Below are positions 1 to 10,330 of a DNA stretch of 64,000 nt, one piece after another; the first letter of the stretch is position 1; each line of letters starts with the position of its first letter. The notes below the pieces were generated by a model that made no database searches, was not told the DNA's origin, and saw only the letters and a list, made by a program, of their open reading frames with translations. Made by a program: the position numbers and the translations under genes. Origin of the DNA: Apricaphanius iberus (lineage: Eukaryota; Chordata; Actinopteri; Cyprinodontiformes; Aphaniidae); NCBI GenBank assembly GCA_028564705.1, contig JAPXFQ010001149.1, positions 124,001 to 188,000 on the forward strand. Reading direction: 5' to 3'.

Positions 1-262
1 CTTTTATTGTGGCCAATCTAAGGCACACCTGTGCAATAATCATGCTGCCTAATCAGTGTCTTGATATGGCACACCTGTGAGGTGGGATGGATTATCTCAG
101 CAAAGGAGAAGTGCTCACCATCACAGATTTAGACCGATTTGTGAACAATATTTGAGAGAAATGGTTACTTTGTGTATGTAGAAAATGTGTCTGAACTTTG
201 AGTTCATCTCATAAAGAATGAGAGCAAAAACAAAAGTGTTGCGTTTATGTTTTTGTTCAGCG
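1..262. mobile_element. 3' part of a TA-type nonautonomous DNA transposon
   Basis: The segment ends in TTTTTGTTCAGCG directly followed by TA at 263-264, and its body (for example CACACCTGTGAGGTGG near 70) matches a nonautonomous DNA transposon that is very common in fish genomes. The other end lies outside the window, so length and target duplication cannot be checked. A Tc1/mariner-type origin is inferred only from the TA at the end. No coding capacity is visible. Confidence 0.65.
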
Positions 263-269
263 TATGTAG

Positions 270-1223
270 CCCATAACTAAATATTTAGCTGGCCAATTTA
301 GCTTGCTAGCTAAATATTTAGCCCTGTGTTAAGTATTTACTTTTGAAGCTGTATATATAGCAAGCCAGTTTAGCTTGCTAACTGAATATTTAGGCCTGTG
401 TTATATATTTACTTCAAAGCTATGTATTTAGCAAGCCAGTTTAGCTTGCTAACTGAATATTAAGGGCTGTGTTAAATATTTACTATAAAACTATGTATTT
501 AGCTAGCCGGTTTAGCTTGCTAGCTAAATATTTAGGCCTGAGTTAAGTATTTACTATAAAACTATGTATTTAGCTAGCCAGTTTAGCTTGCTTACTAAAT
601 ATTTAGGCCTGTGTTAAATATTTACTTCAAAGCTATGTATTTAGCAAGCCAGTTTAGCTTGCTAGGTAAATATTTTGCCATGTGTTAAGTATGTACCTTA
701 AAGCTATGTATTTAGCTAGCCAGTTTAGCTTGCTAGCTAAATATTTAGCCATGTGTTATGTATTTACTTTAAAACTATGTATTTAGCTAGCCAGTTTAGC
801 TTGCTAACTAAATATTTAGGCCTGTTTTAAATATTTTCTTCAAAGCTTTGTATTTAGCAAGCCAGTTTAGCTTGCTAGCTAAATATTTAGCCATGGTTTA
901 AGTATTTACTTTACAGCTATGTATTTATCTAGTCAGTTTAGCTTGTTAGCTAAATATTTAGCCATGTGTTAAGTACTTACTTTACAACTATGTATTTAGC
1001 TAGCCAGTTTACCTTGCTACCTGAATATTAAGCTTCAAACTACATATTTAGTTTTGCTGACTAAATATTTAGTTTCAAACTGTGACACTTCTAAATGAAT
1101 AAATAACAGGAGCACAATTATGACTTTGGAAACGGAACCCCAAATTACTCGTCCTATGAAAGGCTAAATAAACCAAATTATTGCTGTTAATTTTTCACAG
1201 TGTACCTTTACAAAAGGCACCCA
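270..1223 (+). mobile_element. Palindrome-MITE copy a (5' truncated)
   Basis: The right end (about 1135-1223) has the family's signature: a segment reading AACCAAATTATTGCTGTTAA, then TTTACAAAAGGCACCCA next to AATA. The interior is the 71-bp array at 289-1030, followed by TTTAGTTTCAAACTGTGACA and an AAATGAATAAATAACA block that recurs in the other copies. The left end is missing. The array starts directly after the transposon end at 262, so an insertion or deletion removed it. Noncoding. Confidence 0.75.
289..1030. repeat. 71-bp minisatellite, about 11 units
   Basis: The landmark CNAGCCAGTTTAGCTTGCTA begins at about 289, 361, 432, 503, 574, 645, 716, 787, 858, 929 and 1000. That is a strict 71-bp step, with a single 72-bp step at the start. 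Units differ by scattered substitutions and almost no indels. Each unit contains an inverted repeat, best seen at 709-743, where TATTTAGCTAGC and GCTAGCTAAATA flank an 11-base loop. The array lies inside copy a of the palindrome MITE and is made of that element's own interior. Confidence 0.92.
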
Positions 1224-1388
1224 ATAAGAAACACGTGAGCCTATGTTTATCCCTGGTAACCGTGGCCTCCTCCATCTGTGTGTGTGTTTGTGCGTCAAGG
1301 CTGCGGTCTTAGCCCTGTGGCAGGTGTCTCATCCCAGTGCGGTGTTTGCAGTCTGGCCCCTCTAAGCGCTGTAGCCTGTCTGAGGCAG

Positions 1389-1391
<3 letters not shown>

Positions 1392-1428
<37 letters not shown>
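1392..1428. repeat. (CA)n microsatellite
   Basis: About 18 uninterrupted AC dinucleotides. Confidence 0.97.
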
Positions 1429-1430
<2 letters not shown>

Positions 1431-1945
1431 AGCAGATGGATACAGACCTCAGCACCAGCAAACACACAGAACAGAGCCGGGCCAGCTGAACGTACTGGAT
1501 CGATACACGCGTGTATTTATACATCTGAAACCATGCGTACCCAACACATGTCTGTTTTTTTTAATGCGTGTTTTCTTGTGCAGTAGCTGCAGCGTTAGCA
1601 TGTATTTGTGTAGGTTTCTGGCTCCAGCGTGCCTGAAGGAATAAAAGGCTAAACACTGCAATCCTCCTGCCTGGAGAAGATGGTAAAGAACTGATTCACT
1701 TCTCTTTCTTCTGTCAGGTCCTGACTGAAGGCAAGTTGACCTGGATCAACTCATCTTCCTCAGATTCACTCGAATCAAACCACCTACTCCTCAACCTGCT
1801 GTGGCTGGGATCGAGATGCTGCACCTTAAGGAGTCGAGATTGATGTGTTTTCAGGGCTTTCACTTAGGGTGCTCCATACACTTCGTGGCTAGTTTTGCTG
1901 GTGTATTTAATTATTTTCTCTTCCAATTCAGCTCTGTACACTTTA
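1429..1945. other. Non-repetitive spacer, no gene seen
   Basis: No repeat family or conserved frame is recognised. A pyrimidine tract ending in CAG at 1717 precedes an open stretch of about 45 codons, but there is no matching splice donor, so it is not called as an exon. Confidence 0.4.
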
Positions 1946-2310
1946 TGGGGTGCACTTTCTAAAGTTACACAGTCAAAAGTAACTTTTGTTAGTTGGCCTT
2001 TTATAGGATAATTAAATTAAGGTTACATTTTCAAGGTAATTTGTGTCCATGTTATTCGTAATTTGTACTGTTTAGTATATTAGCTAAATGTTTAGCTTCA
2101 AACTAAACATTTAGCTTGTAAGCTCGATCTTTAGCTTGCTCACTAAATCATTTGTTTGAAGTTACATATTTAGTTTGTAGACTAAATATTTAGGGGGTTT
2201 TTGGGGTAACATTTGGGGTGCATTTCAAAAATTAGCCTCCATTTTTACCCTTTTATGACAGGCTGAATAACCCAAATTACTGAAGGAGTAACTTTACAAA
2301 CGGCACCCCA
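1946..2310 (+). mobile_element. Palindrome-MITE copy b (complete, 365 bp)
   Basis: The left end is TGGGGTGCACTTTCTAAAGT with TA just before it (1944-1945). The right end is ACTTTACAAACGGCACCCCA. The two ends are inverted repeats of each other over roughly 20-25 bases. The interior (2075-2190) is a short run of AAATATTTAGC and TAGCTAAAT motifs. The right-hand TA is mutated to AG. This is the shortest complete copy and shows the family's minimal architecture. No open frame. Confidence 0.85.
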
Positions 2311-3185
2311 AGTGTTGCTTAGTCACCTTCCCTCAGTTTTCCCCGATCTGCCTCTTCCCCAGCTGCACCACATTCCCCTGATTAGCTGCACCTAGTTCTC
2401 ACGGCCGCTAAGAACCTTCTCAGATCCCTCACCTCTTGCTTGTTACCCTCTTCTCTCCTTATGCTTGCCTCTTTCTGGTTCCCTGTCAGATGTTTTTTTT
2501 TTTCTTCCTGTAAATCCCTCAAACATACACAATCAATAAACACACTTGCCCTTGTTTCAATGGATTTTGATCAAAACTACTCAGATTATGAAAAAAGCCA
2601 TAGCTGAACTCAAGCGTGCCGACCAAAGAGCCAGTAAGCAAAACCTAAAGTCTGAAAATTTCGATTTTTGTGCTTCTGCATGATTTTTCTAACGTGGCCT
2701 TTATGAGTCCTCATCAAAATCCTGCAAATAGGACATTTTGCACATTGACCGTTGGAGGGAGGCCATATGCATTTAGGGGTTATGAGGTTTATATACGGCT
2801 GTGGTTCTCATACTTCCTGTTCAAAGGTCCAAACCTGATAATAAGATTGGGTCAAAGGTTCAGACCTACTAAAGCAAATCTCTTTTGCTGAATGAACTTA
2901 ATAAAAAAGTGTTTTGTTCTAAAAGCAAGTTATCTGTCATCCTGAGCTGCTCAAATATTTGACAGTACAGTTAAATTAGCATGCTTTATAGTAGTATAAT
3001 TTATAGCAGTCATAATAAGATATAGTTTAACCTGGATTCATTTTACCACTTCACAAATACTTTTCTCTACAGACATGGACAGGTGAAATAAATTAAGGGC
3101 AACCAGAACATTTTGCAGAAATCATAAAATGTAGAGCCAAATAATATTATTTTTTTTTCAATTTTATGTTTTGTGAAGTAAAAAA
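2311..3185. other. Unassigned sequence with a pyrimidine-rich stretch
   Basis: Positions 2330-2560 are pyrimidine-rich and end in an AATCAATAAACAC segment. This style is seen in fish retroelement 3' regions, but I cannot name a family. The rest is AT-rich and featureless. No gene is supported. Confidence 0.35.
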
Positions 3186-3189
3186 ACTT

Positions 3190-3955
3190 TTTTAGCACCA
3201 AAAATTATCTTATCATACAGTTAATCCTTGAAATTTTAGTCGAAAATCAAATAATGTTTACTTTGTTTTTTGCAAAACTCTTTTTAAATCTTATTTAGAA
3301 ATATTTGATCTGTTTTGTTTTGGATTTATTATTATTGACTGCTTATATTGCTTGTATTGCTTATATTTTTTGTAAGGTCTACCTGACAGAGGTAAAGAAA
3401 AACACTGTTTTTGCCCCTTAAAATATCCAGTCACATGGTTAATCCTTCAAATTTGAATCGAAAAAGGAATCATAATTAATATATTTTCTTGTAAAGCTGT
3501 TTTTTGAACCTTTTTTGCCTATCTTTTTAGAAATATTTGTTCTAACTCTTTTACTTTGATTTATTATTATAACTATTTTTTTGTAAAGCTTTTAAAATCA
3601 ACTTGAGATCAGAAACCTGTTAAAGAGCTGCTTAAGCGAGGTTATTTTCTTTTTAGAATAAGGGACAGATATGATAACATTTTATCTTCTTTCTGCTCCC
3701 TTTTACACAAGGGAATTTAAATTATCCAAAGAAGAAAATTTTATGTTTTGTGTTTTTTCCATGGAGCAATAAACAAATTTGATTGACTGATACATTTAAA
3801 ATGAAAAAAAAACATTATTTTTGTCCCAGAAAGTATCGAAACACATGGTTAATCCTTTAAATTTTAATTGAAAAATAAATCATGATTACTTTTTCAAAGC
3901 TCTTATTTTATTTTATAAAGCTTTTTTAGAAATATTTGTTCTAACCTTTATTTTG

Positions 3956-3988
<33 letters not shown>

Positions 3989-4170
3989 TTTTTTATTTTA
4001 ATTAAATTGAAAAAAGAAACATATATAAAAAAAAAACAATAAAAAAAACACCCCTTGAGGTACCTACTAGAGGTTCAAAAAAGAAAAACACTATTTCTAA
4101 CCACATGGTTAATCCTTAGAATTTTAACAGAACATTTTGTCATGATTACTTTATATATCAATGAAATTAA
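3190..4170. repeat. Degenerate AT-rich tandem array, four units
   Basis: Four diverged units share the order: A-rich stretch, AACACTGTTTTTGCCCC or variant, CACATGG, TTAATCCTT, AAATTTTAATNGAAAAAT, CATGATTACTTT, TTTAGAAATATTTGTTCTAA, TTTGATTTATTATTAT. The TTAATCC landmark lies at 3221, 3439, 3849 and 4109, so spacing is irregular (218, 410 and 260 bp). It reads as an old local duplication series rather than a satellite. Noncoding. Confidence 0.7.
3958..3987. repeat. (TTA)n microsatellite
   Basis: Ten TTA triplets within the AT-rich array. Confidence 0.95.
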
Positions 4171-4179
4171 ACAATTGCA

Positions 4180-5125
4180 CTTAAGATCCAAACAGTTCAC
4201 CTGCTGTGGCCTGGACTCACGGTCTCACAACTTCCTCCTCCTCCACATGGAACTGAAATGCTCACCTGATTGCCCGTAATCAAATCGTGGGATTGCTGCA
4301 GAGGTTTTAGAGGTATTTGAGTGCAGGGTGACTGTGATTAAGCAGTAAAACTGGGAGGCAAACTGATGAATCAGTACAAATACTAAACATTTTTTAGTTT
4401 GCTTCGCTTGCTCTGCCAGGGTTTACTTCTGCATGACTTCGGCAGCGCTGTAAATATAGCTTGTCTTTGAAATAATTGAGTTCACAGAAGCTGCTGGTTT
4501 TGCCATCACTGCCCAGGGAGCAACTTGTTACCCTGGTAATCAAAACAACAGAGGAGAATGTTGCTTCTCGCAGTTTATTGCATTACATTCCTTCAGCATG
4601 TAACGGGCTGCCAAGAAGACGAGATCATCTGCGGTCAACAAGTATGTGAACACGGCTTGTAGACTGTGTGTGCACAAACATTCAGTTGTCTTATCCAACA
4701 GAAGCTGTGGATGGTAAACAAATGGAAATCTGACATTTCAGCCCACTGAAGACCTTGTTTCGTCTATTTTTTGTCTCCATGCTTTATTGTCGATTCATCA
4801 AACTCAAGGATGCAGCGACTGCTTTTGCTGCATTCTGTTCTCATGCTGTAGCTATTCTTAGGATGTAGCAGAATTGACAAGATAAGGTCAGAAAGCATTT
4901 CTGTATCTCAGACAAAGCTAAGAAGAAAGTACATGGATGCAATGAGTCAGGTAAAATGAATGGCACCGGTTCTGACTTCTTAAGTCATCATACTTTTATG
5001 TGAAAGAACAACACAAAACAGTTCATAGTTTGTAATTCTAATATGTGAATCTGCTTTAATCAGAGCTCTAAAGTAATTTAGCCTCTTTCAGTGTTTTTTT
5101 AGAGCAGTCCTGAAAACAATCTGAA
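4180..5125. other. Non-repetitive spacer, no gene seen
   Basis: Mixed-composition sequence with no recognised repeat, RNA gene or conserved frame. The open frames here are short and lack splice or domain support. Confidence 0.4.
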
Positions 5126-5170
5126 GTCGGTCTGTCATTTTGACAGGAGTAGAACTCTATTGGCCAAAAG

Positions 5171-5190
5171 CCGGAAGCGGCCGGAAGCGG
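5171..5190 (+). promoter_or_regulatory. Tandem CCGGAAGCGG (ETS-type) motif
   Basis: CCGGAAGCGG occurs twice head to tail, about 50 bp upstream of the ATG of the BED exon. CCGGAAG is the core recognised by ETS/GABP-type factors, which often act from paired sites in TATA-less promoters. A promoter role for the hAT gene is inferred. Confidence 0.4.
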
Positions 5191-5241
5191 GGCAAGGCTA
5201 GAACGGGAGAGCGGTGTCTGTGGGATTAGTGTGCGGCGACG

Positions 5242-5467
5242 ATGGAGAGAGATGGAAAAAACAACGGAGGAGAAACGGAGCATGGAGGACAACGAAAACG
5301 ACAGAAAATCTCAAAAGTTTGGGAGCATTTTAAGTTAGAAAAGACTGACATCACAGACGTGGTACAATGTGGTACAATGCCTATCACCACAGCACTTCGG
5401 CCATGCAGCAGCACTTGACAAGAAAGCATCCAGGAGTAAATCTAACATCCAAACAACCAGAAACAAG
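5242..5467 (+). pseudogene. BED zinc-finger first exon of a hAT transposase (broken)
   Basis: Translation from the ATG at 5242 gives a basic N-terminus and then KISKVWEHFKLEK, the start of a BED finger with its conserved Trp, followed by VVQC with the first zinc ligand. The frame then stops at 5416-5418. In another frame the second half of the finger is clear: HHSTSAMQQHLTRKHPGV, with the paired histidines. The break falls at a 10-bp tandem duplication of GTGGTACAAT (5359-5378). A GT donor follows at 5468. BED fingers bind DNA at the N-terminus of hAT transposases. This copy is inactive. Confidence 0.82.
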
Positions 5468-6435
5468 GTAAAAGGCACACGTTTGTTTGCTTAACATAAT
5501 ACATATCCCGTTTTTAAAATTCGCGGAGAGGGTTATGGGCACACGAGGCTGAAGTTGGTTTCTGTTTCTAGCTTCAGATTCAGGAAATGGCTAAAGGGCT
5601 ATTACAACAAATTTATCTTTACTCTGGGCGTATTTAATATGCTCTGGTTTTAAATCTACGATACTCAGACATTTCAGACCTGGATTATATTCTTCTACAC
5701 CACTAGAAGAATAATTAAAATCAACTCTGGGACTTGTGAAACCTTTCTGTGTTTTGTGAAACTTCAATAAAGGTGGATTTCAGCTGTTTTTCTGCTTCTG
5801 GGCCACATTATTTCAGATGTAGCAACAAAAATAGAACACTCAGGCAATTTCATAATGCCATTAAAAAAAATTTTTCTTGCAAGCGTAAAGTTGTGTTTAT
5901 TTGTTTTATACCTATTTAAAATCTGCTCTCACGTTGGTTTTTAATATAAGTAAAATAACTTTCCGATTAATCGATTAATCGATGTAAATAATCGATAGAT
6001 TAATCGATTTCTAAAATAATCAATAGTTGCAGCCCTAAAAAAAATGCAATGTTAATGTGCTATGTCCACAGATAAACCAAGCCTGACCATTTTCTGCCAT
6101 ACTGTTGAGTTTCTAACAGTTAGTTTTGTTGCTAACAGTTAGCTTCGGTTTCTAGCTTCTACTAGCCAGTCCTTGCAGACAGTTTTTTGAGGCCTTTGTA
6201 ACGTGTAAATCAAAAAAAATTTGATCCACCACTACCTTTCTTCTGTGACCTCAACACTCCGTGTGCTGCTGGCTAAACAACTAAACAACTTTTTTGTGAT
6301 TGTTGGGGCCTAAAACATGGCAAAAGTTTTGATGGTTTTTAAGAGTGATATTCTTAGATTGTTTTTTTTTTTTTTGAAAAACAACATTTAAAAAAAAATG
6401 ACCTGAGACTATTTCAGATTGGGTCCCCACTAGAG

Positions 6436-6785
6436 GAACATCTCTGCTTTTATTTTGGTGTTACAGTCCCAAACCCACCCTGGTCCCCTTTTAGCCCCTC
6501 TTTTCAACCTCCTGGATACACCCCTGCTCAGCAGCACTGAATATCTAGGAATAGTCATTTATTAATCATTATAAAAACATCACACGGGTCTCTGTGTCAG
6601 AAGAGTGCGAGAAAGTTTTTTTTTTTTACTTTGGTCACAGCATTGAGTCTCTTTGTTGTAGAACTGTAACTTTGGTTTCTGCAGAACCAAAAGCACGTCC
6701 AGCTGCGCTCTGAGCTGGAAAAAGAGACGTGATCCGGTGCCGAAGTTACCGCCGCGCAGCCGAAATAAAAGGAAACTAGACCTGA
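6436..6785 (+). repeat. Interspersed repeat, short copy of an inverted pair
   Basis: This matches, in reverse complement and with moderate divergence, two separate parts of 8535-9880. Shared blocks include TTTTAGCCCCTCTTT, AACCTCCTGGATAC, TTTGGTCACAGCATTGAGTC, AACTTTGGTTTCTGC and CTGGAAAAAGAG. Relative to the longer copy about 0.5 kb is missing between the two blocks. Family not recognised. Noncoding. Confidence 0.7.
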
Positions 6786-6789
6786 GGTC

Positions 6790-8320
6790 GGTCAAAACTG
6801 ATTTTAATCGCTATTAACCCAGCGGATGTAAAAACCAATTGAAACTACAGTTTCCTGTCAGTAACATAAACACTGTTCTCCTGAAAACCTGCTGCTCGCT
6901 GCTCCTGTGCTTGTGTGTCACTGGTTACAGCTGATTATTTCCTCATCGGACATCGGAAACTGTACCCCATAGCACCTTCCTTGTCAAAATGCAAATGTAA
7001 CATGTTTTATTTTCGATCCGTCTCACATAAGAAACAGGGAGTGTAACTTATATGCGACGCTGTCAGATATAAAATAATGAAAGGGAGAGTCACAATTGGT
7101 CAAATATGGGTTAAAGTTGCAATAATTTCGATAAAATTGCAAAATGAAGGACTGAGAAGCATAGATGTGTCCAATGGGCGGTCGCTAGACAAGAAAGGCT
7201 GGGCCATAAATACAAATTTTTCCTATGATGTAGAAGGGACCAGCTTTTTCTGACTTGCTCGAAAATATTCACATGCAGCATCCCTATGCATGAGTGAGAA
7301 AACATGAAAAGCTTTTCATGATTTCCAGAAGCCAATTTTCCACTCAGACCAGGTGGACGTGCATGTCAGGTCTGCAGGAGGTCCATCCTCTCTTCTCCAC
7401 AACGTTCTCTCTGACCCGTCTACTGGTTTGAGCCCACCGGTTTGTGGTTTTGAACGTGACCAAATGGGAGGTTGTCGTGCATGCACAGATGCTCCCCTGT
7501 GCGCCGCTCACAGCTGCTGTGAAAATCCTCCATGTGACCGAGGGCTGCTGGTCACACATGAAAAGGACAATGTGTCATCAGCGTGGACGATGTACGGACG
7601 CCAGCAGGCAACACTGCGGTGTGTGTTTGTGTTTGCGAGGACGCTAGCTTTGTACACAGCTGTGCGTGTCCCGAGGGGCCTTATGTCCAAACAGGAAGAG
7701 GTGTCAGATAGCCTGGGGACATGTCTCTGGGACACAACAACTGGAGAGCTGTCTCCACCCCTCCCACACACACGTATTCCCCCAGATGCTCCGTTGACAC
7801 CATCCTCCTCCCTCTGCAGAACGTCTGACTCACATGAATCGAGATCCACACCTGTGGATGATCCGATGATGACCAAACGGACGCCGTCTCACCCGACGAC
7901 CAAAGGATGCAGAGAGGAAAAAAAAATTTAACCACGATTTCCTTTACTTTCATTTTTTTTGGTCAATTCTTTACAAGCTAATTTTTATATCAAAAATGAC
8001 CAATGTGGCCCAGTGATAACAGGAAGCTGTATCTTAAACCTCATACGCAGGCGCATAACCATAAGCTTTGGTGATACCCGTTAATTGTGGGAGAATGGCC
8101 ACAGTGTCACAATTCCCATCTTGAAGTGAGATTGGATGTCAATGAAACACTGTTCAAGATGTCTTGGACAGTGGACAGATGTGAAGCCTAAAGAAGCACT
8201 ACAACATCTGTGATACCTTTTCACAACAGAAAGAGAGACAATTATCTAACAAATAAAATTAAAAAAATCTAATTGTGACTAAGTCGCATAATTGAAAACA
8301 TATTTTAAACATCCATATCA
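6790..8320. other. Spacer with a GC-rich segment, no gene supported
   Basis: Positions 7340-7935 are relatively GC-rich and open in several frames on both strands, including the longest frame of the window (192 codons, 7353-7931). No domain, homology, splice signal or promoter supports any of them. The short piece 8255-8290 resembles 19415-19440 (AATTGTGACNAAGTCNCATAAT), a small shared repeat. Confidence 0.4.
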
Positions 8321-8321
8321 T

Positions 8322-8420
8322 CTGAGGATGTCCCAATCAGATCACGTAATCGGCCCCGATCACGTGGCTTCATACTCGATCGGAATCAGACGTTACATCC
8401 AGATCATGACTCTGATATTT
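8322..8420. mobile_element. Terminal fragment of a DNA transposon
   Basis: The sequence GAGGATGTCCCAATCAGATC, followed by alternating GATCACGTAATCGG and CCCCGATCACGTGG motifs, is the style of a common fish transposon terminus rich in ATCGG and CCGAT. No matching opposite end or target duplication was found. The family is not assigned. Confidence 0.45.
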
Positions 8421-8534
8421 ACTGGATTGTAACTGTCAATTTTTAATTCTATGTGGATGTGGCTTGTGGCTATCTTTACTCCCAGGTGTTAAAACCTATT
8501 TAATAGTGTTTCTTTTTTATTCACTTTTGAAATT

Positions 8535-9880
8535 AAACAGCTGCTAGATGGTAACTTTGGCAGCGGATCAAGGCTCTTTTTCCAGCTGCTTTTGGTCCGG
8601 CAGAAACCAAAGTTACAGCATTAAACTCATCAGACTCAATGCTGTGCTGTGACCAAAGTGAGAGAAAATACTTTCTCACTTTCTCCTGACAAAGAGACTC
8701 CTGTGAGTTTTTAGAATGATTAATGAGGGATTATTCCTGCCGAAAATGAGCCCAATACGCTAACAGTCAATCAAGGCCGTTTGCTAAGAAGCTAGCACGC
8801 CATGGGCGCCTGATGTGAGCGATCTGCTGAGCCCAGATATTAGAGTGACCAATCAAAATGTGGCCTCCGCTTTCCAACATGGCAGTCCACGGAGAAGATT
8901 ACATTTTAGAAGACAGACTTGTGGAAATTTGGACAGACTACACCTGTTTATAAGATTCCTCATCAGCAAAATCAGTAGCAGCATATCCTTCAAATCCATT
9001 TCGTATCTGTTTCATCAATTTTTCTGAGGTAATGACGGGGGGCAGCCATCTTGGAGTCATTTGAGCGGACACCGCGTTTTGATTGGTCGCTTGAATATTT
9101 GGGCTCACAGCTCACAGAGATCGCACACCGTGAGCTTTTTGCCTCGCAAGGTGAAAAATATCAAACCTGTTTGATCTTCACTTAAAGGCACAGTGTGTTA
9201 TTTTCGGCCAGTTGGGGGCAGTGCATACCTACATCATCACAAGCATGCGGTGTCTGTCTTCGAGTAAGAAACTCAATAACGGAGGTCCAACTAGTGCTGT
9301 TTTCAAACGCTCAATTTCCTGAGAATGATCTATTTGCAGCAACATGACGAGCACATCAGTCTCTCTTTCATCGCTTGGAACTAGCAAAGAGTTAAAAATG
9401 TATTTATGGCGAAACTTTTTTGCGTTTTGAGGGGAAATCAATGTTGTAATAGCGGGCGTGTTCCGTGCACTTTTTCCGTCCGGGCTCTTGTAGAAGTAAA
9501 GACGTCATCTAATATGGCTTTCCCCTTAAAAGAGGACCCACGCCTATGCATTTTAAAACGGATTTTTAAAGTCATATTTTACAGTATCGCCGATATTTTG
9601 CAATTAATATGCTTTACGTAATTATTATTACATAATATTTTAATGGCCATTTTCATAGATGTACTGCAAAAACTATACATTGTCACTTTAAGTGCCTAAT
9701 GAGGCAGAAAACTCACCAAAAATTAGCTATCTGCTGAACAAACGACCTCGAATGACTGTTAGCTCAGCAGATTGGGCTTGTTGCGGCAGGCTTAAATGTT
9801 TAGTGCTGGTGAGCAGGACCGTATCCAGGAGGTTAATAAAGAGGGGCTAAAAGGCGTCAGGGACAGTACCACCAAATAAA
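8535..9880 (-). repeat. Interspersed repeat, long copy of an inverted pair
   Basis: Read on the minus strand this aligns with 6436-6785: its 9780-9880 part matches the first block and its 8535-8730 part matches the second. It is interrupted by the 502-bp TTAA element at 9186-9687. Without that insert it is about 0.84 kb, against 0.35 kb for the other copy. No coding function is evident. Confidence 0.65.
9186..9687. mobile_element. TTAA-flanked MITE (502 bp)
   Basis: TTAA lies at 9182-9185 and again at 9688-9691. The inner ends AGGCACAGTGTGTTATTTTC and (reverse complement) AGTGACAATGTATAGTTTTT are imperfect inverted repeats. TTAA duplication is typical of piggyBac and Kolobok elements. The interior has no transposase frame. 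It sits inside the older repeat at 8535-9880. Confidence 0.65.
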
Positions 9881-10132
9881 AGTGGTGGTGTGGTAGTTTT
9901 TCTTTAAAGTTCTACTTTGTACCAGACAAATACGTTCTGGAAAGGTCCACGTTTGTCTCCTCAGTCTATAGAATATTTTCCTAAAGGTATTGGGGTTTTT
10001 AAAGTTGTTTTTGGGAAATCTGAGGAGAGCTTTTTGTTCTTTTTTATGAACTCTGACCTTAACCGAGGCAGTGAGGCCCCCTGGGAGGGTGGTCACCTCA
10101 ATTGTATGTGTCTTTGTTGTCTCCATGTGTAG
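9881..10132. other. Spacer, no gene seen
   Basis: No recognised repeat or conserved frame. The overlapping open frames on both strands are taken as chance. Confidence 0.35.
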
Positions 10133-10330
10133 GTAAGGGTTCTTAGTGTGATTCCCAAAGCCTTAGAAATACGTTTAACACTTTCCAGATTGATGGAAGT
10201 CAGTAACTTTTTCTGTTCTTGGATCTCTTTAGATCTTCACAGGTTTCGCTGATGGAGATCTTTTTGCCTACTTCATGTTATGAGACAGAACTTGTTTGAG
10301 TTATTTCTTAATTCTGCATGTCTAGACTAC
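10133..10330. mobile_element. Old DNA-transposon fragment
   Basis: A stretch reading CCAAAGCCTTAGAAATACG, CTTTCCAGATTGATGGAAG, TGGATCTCTTTAGATCTTC and GCCTACTTCATGTTATGAGA matches a diverged DNA-transposon body found in many vertebrates. No ends are visible and the superfamily is not assigned. Confidence 0.45.

Larger units (their letters stand above)
5130..6037 (+). mobile_element. hAT transposon remnant with BED exon
   Basis: The right end (about 5960-6037) has a tract of ATTAATCGAT repeats followed by CAATAGTTGCAGCCCTA. This is the reverse complement of the TAGGGCTGCAACTA terminus of a widespread vertebrate hAT group. The left part carries a GC-rich promoter-like stretch and a BED zinc-finger exon. 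The matching left terminus is not visible and the rest of the transposase is absent, so this is an internally deleted, left-truncated copy. Exact limits on the left are uncertain. Confidence 0.75.

Noticed and set aside
289..1030. 71-bp array as centromeric satellite
   Set aside because: Only 11 units, inside a MITE copy, and the motifs recur as dispersed insertions. Nothing suggests a centromere.
289..1030. CRISPR-like repeat-spacer structure
   Set aside because: The whole 71-bp unit is conserved including the 'spacers', and the genome is clearly eukaryotic.
1718..1860. Exon after the CTTCTCTTTCTTCTGTCAG tract
   Set aside because: The acceptor is good and about 45 codons are open, but there is no usable donor before the stop and no homology.
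7353..7931. Longest open frame of the window (192 codons) as a gene
   Set aside because: The region is GC-rich and open in several frames on both strands, with no recognisable domain, splice site or promoter. Chance openness is the simpler reading.
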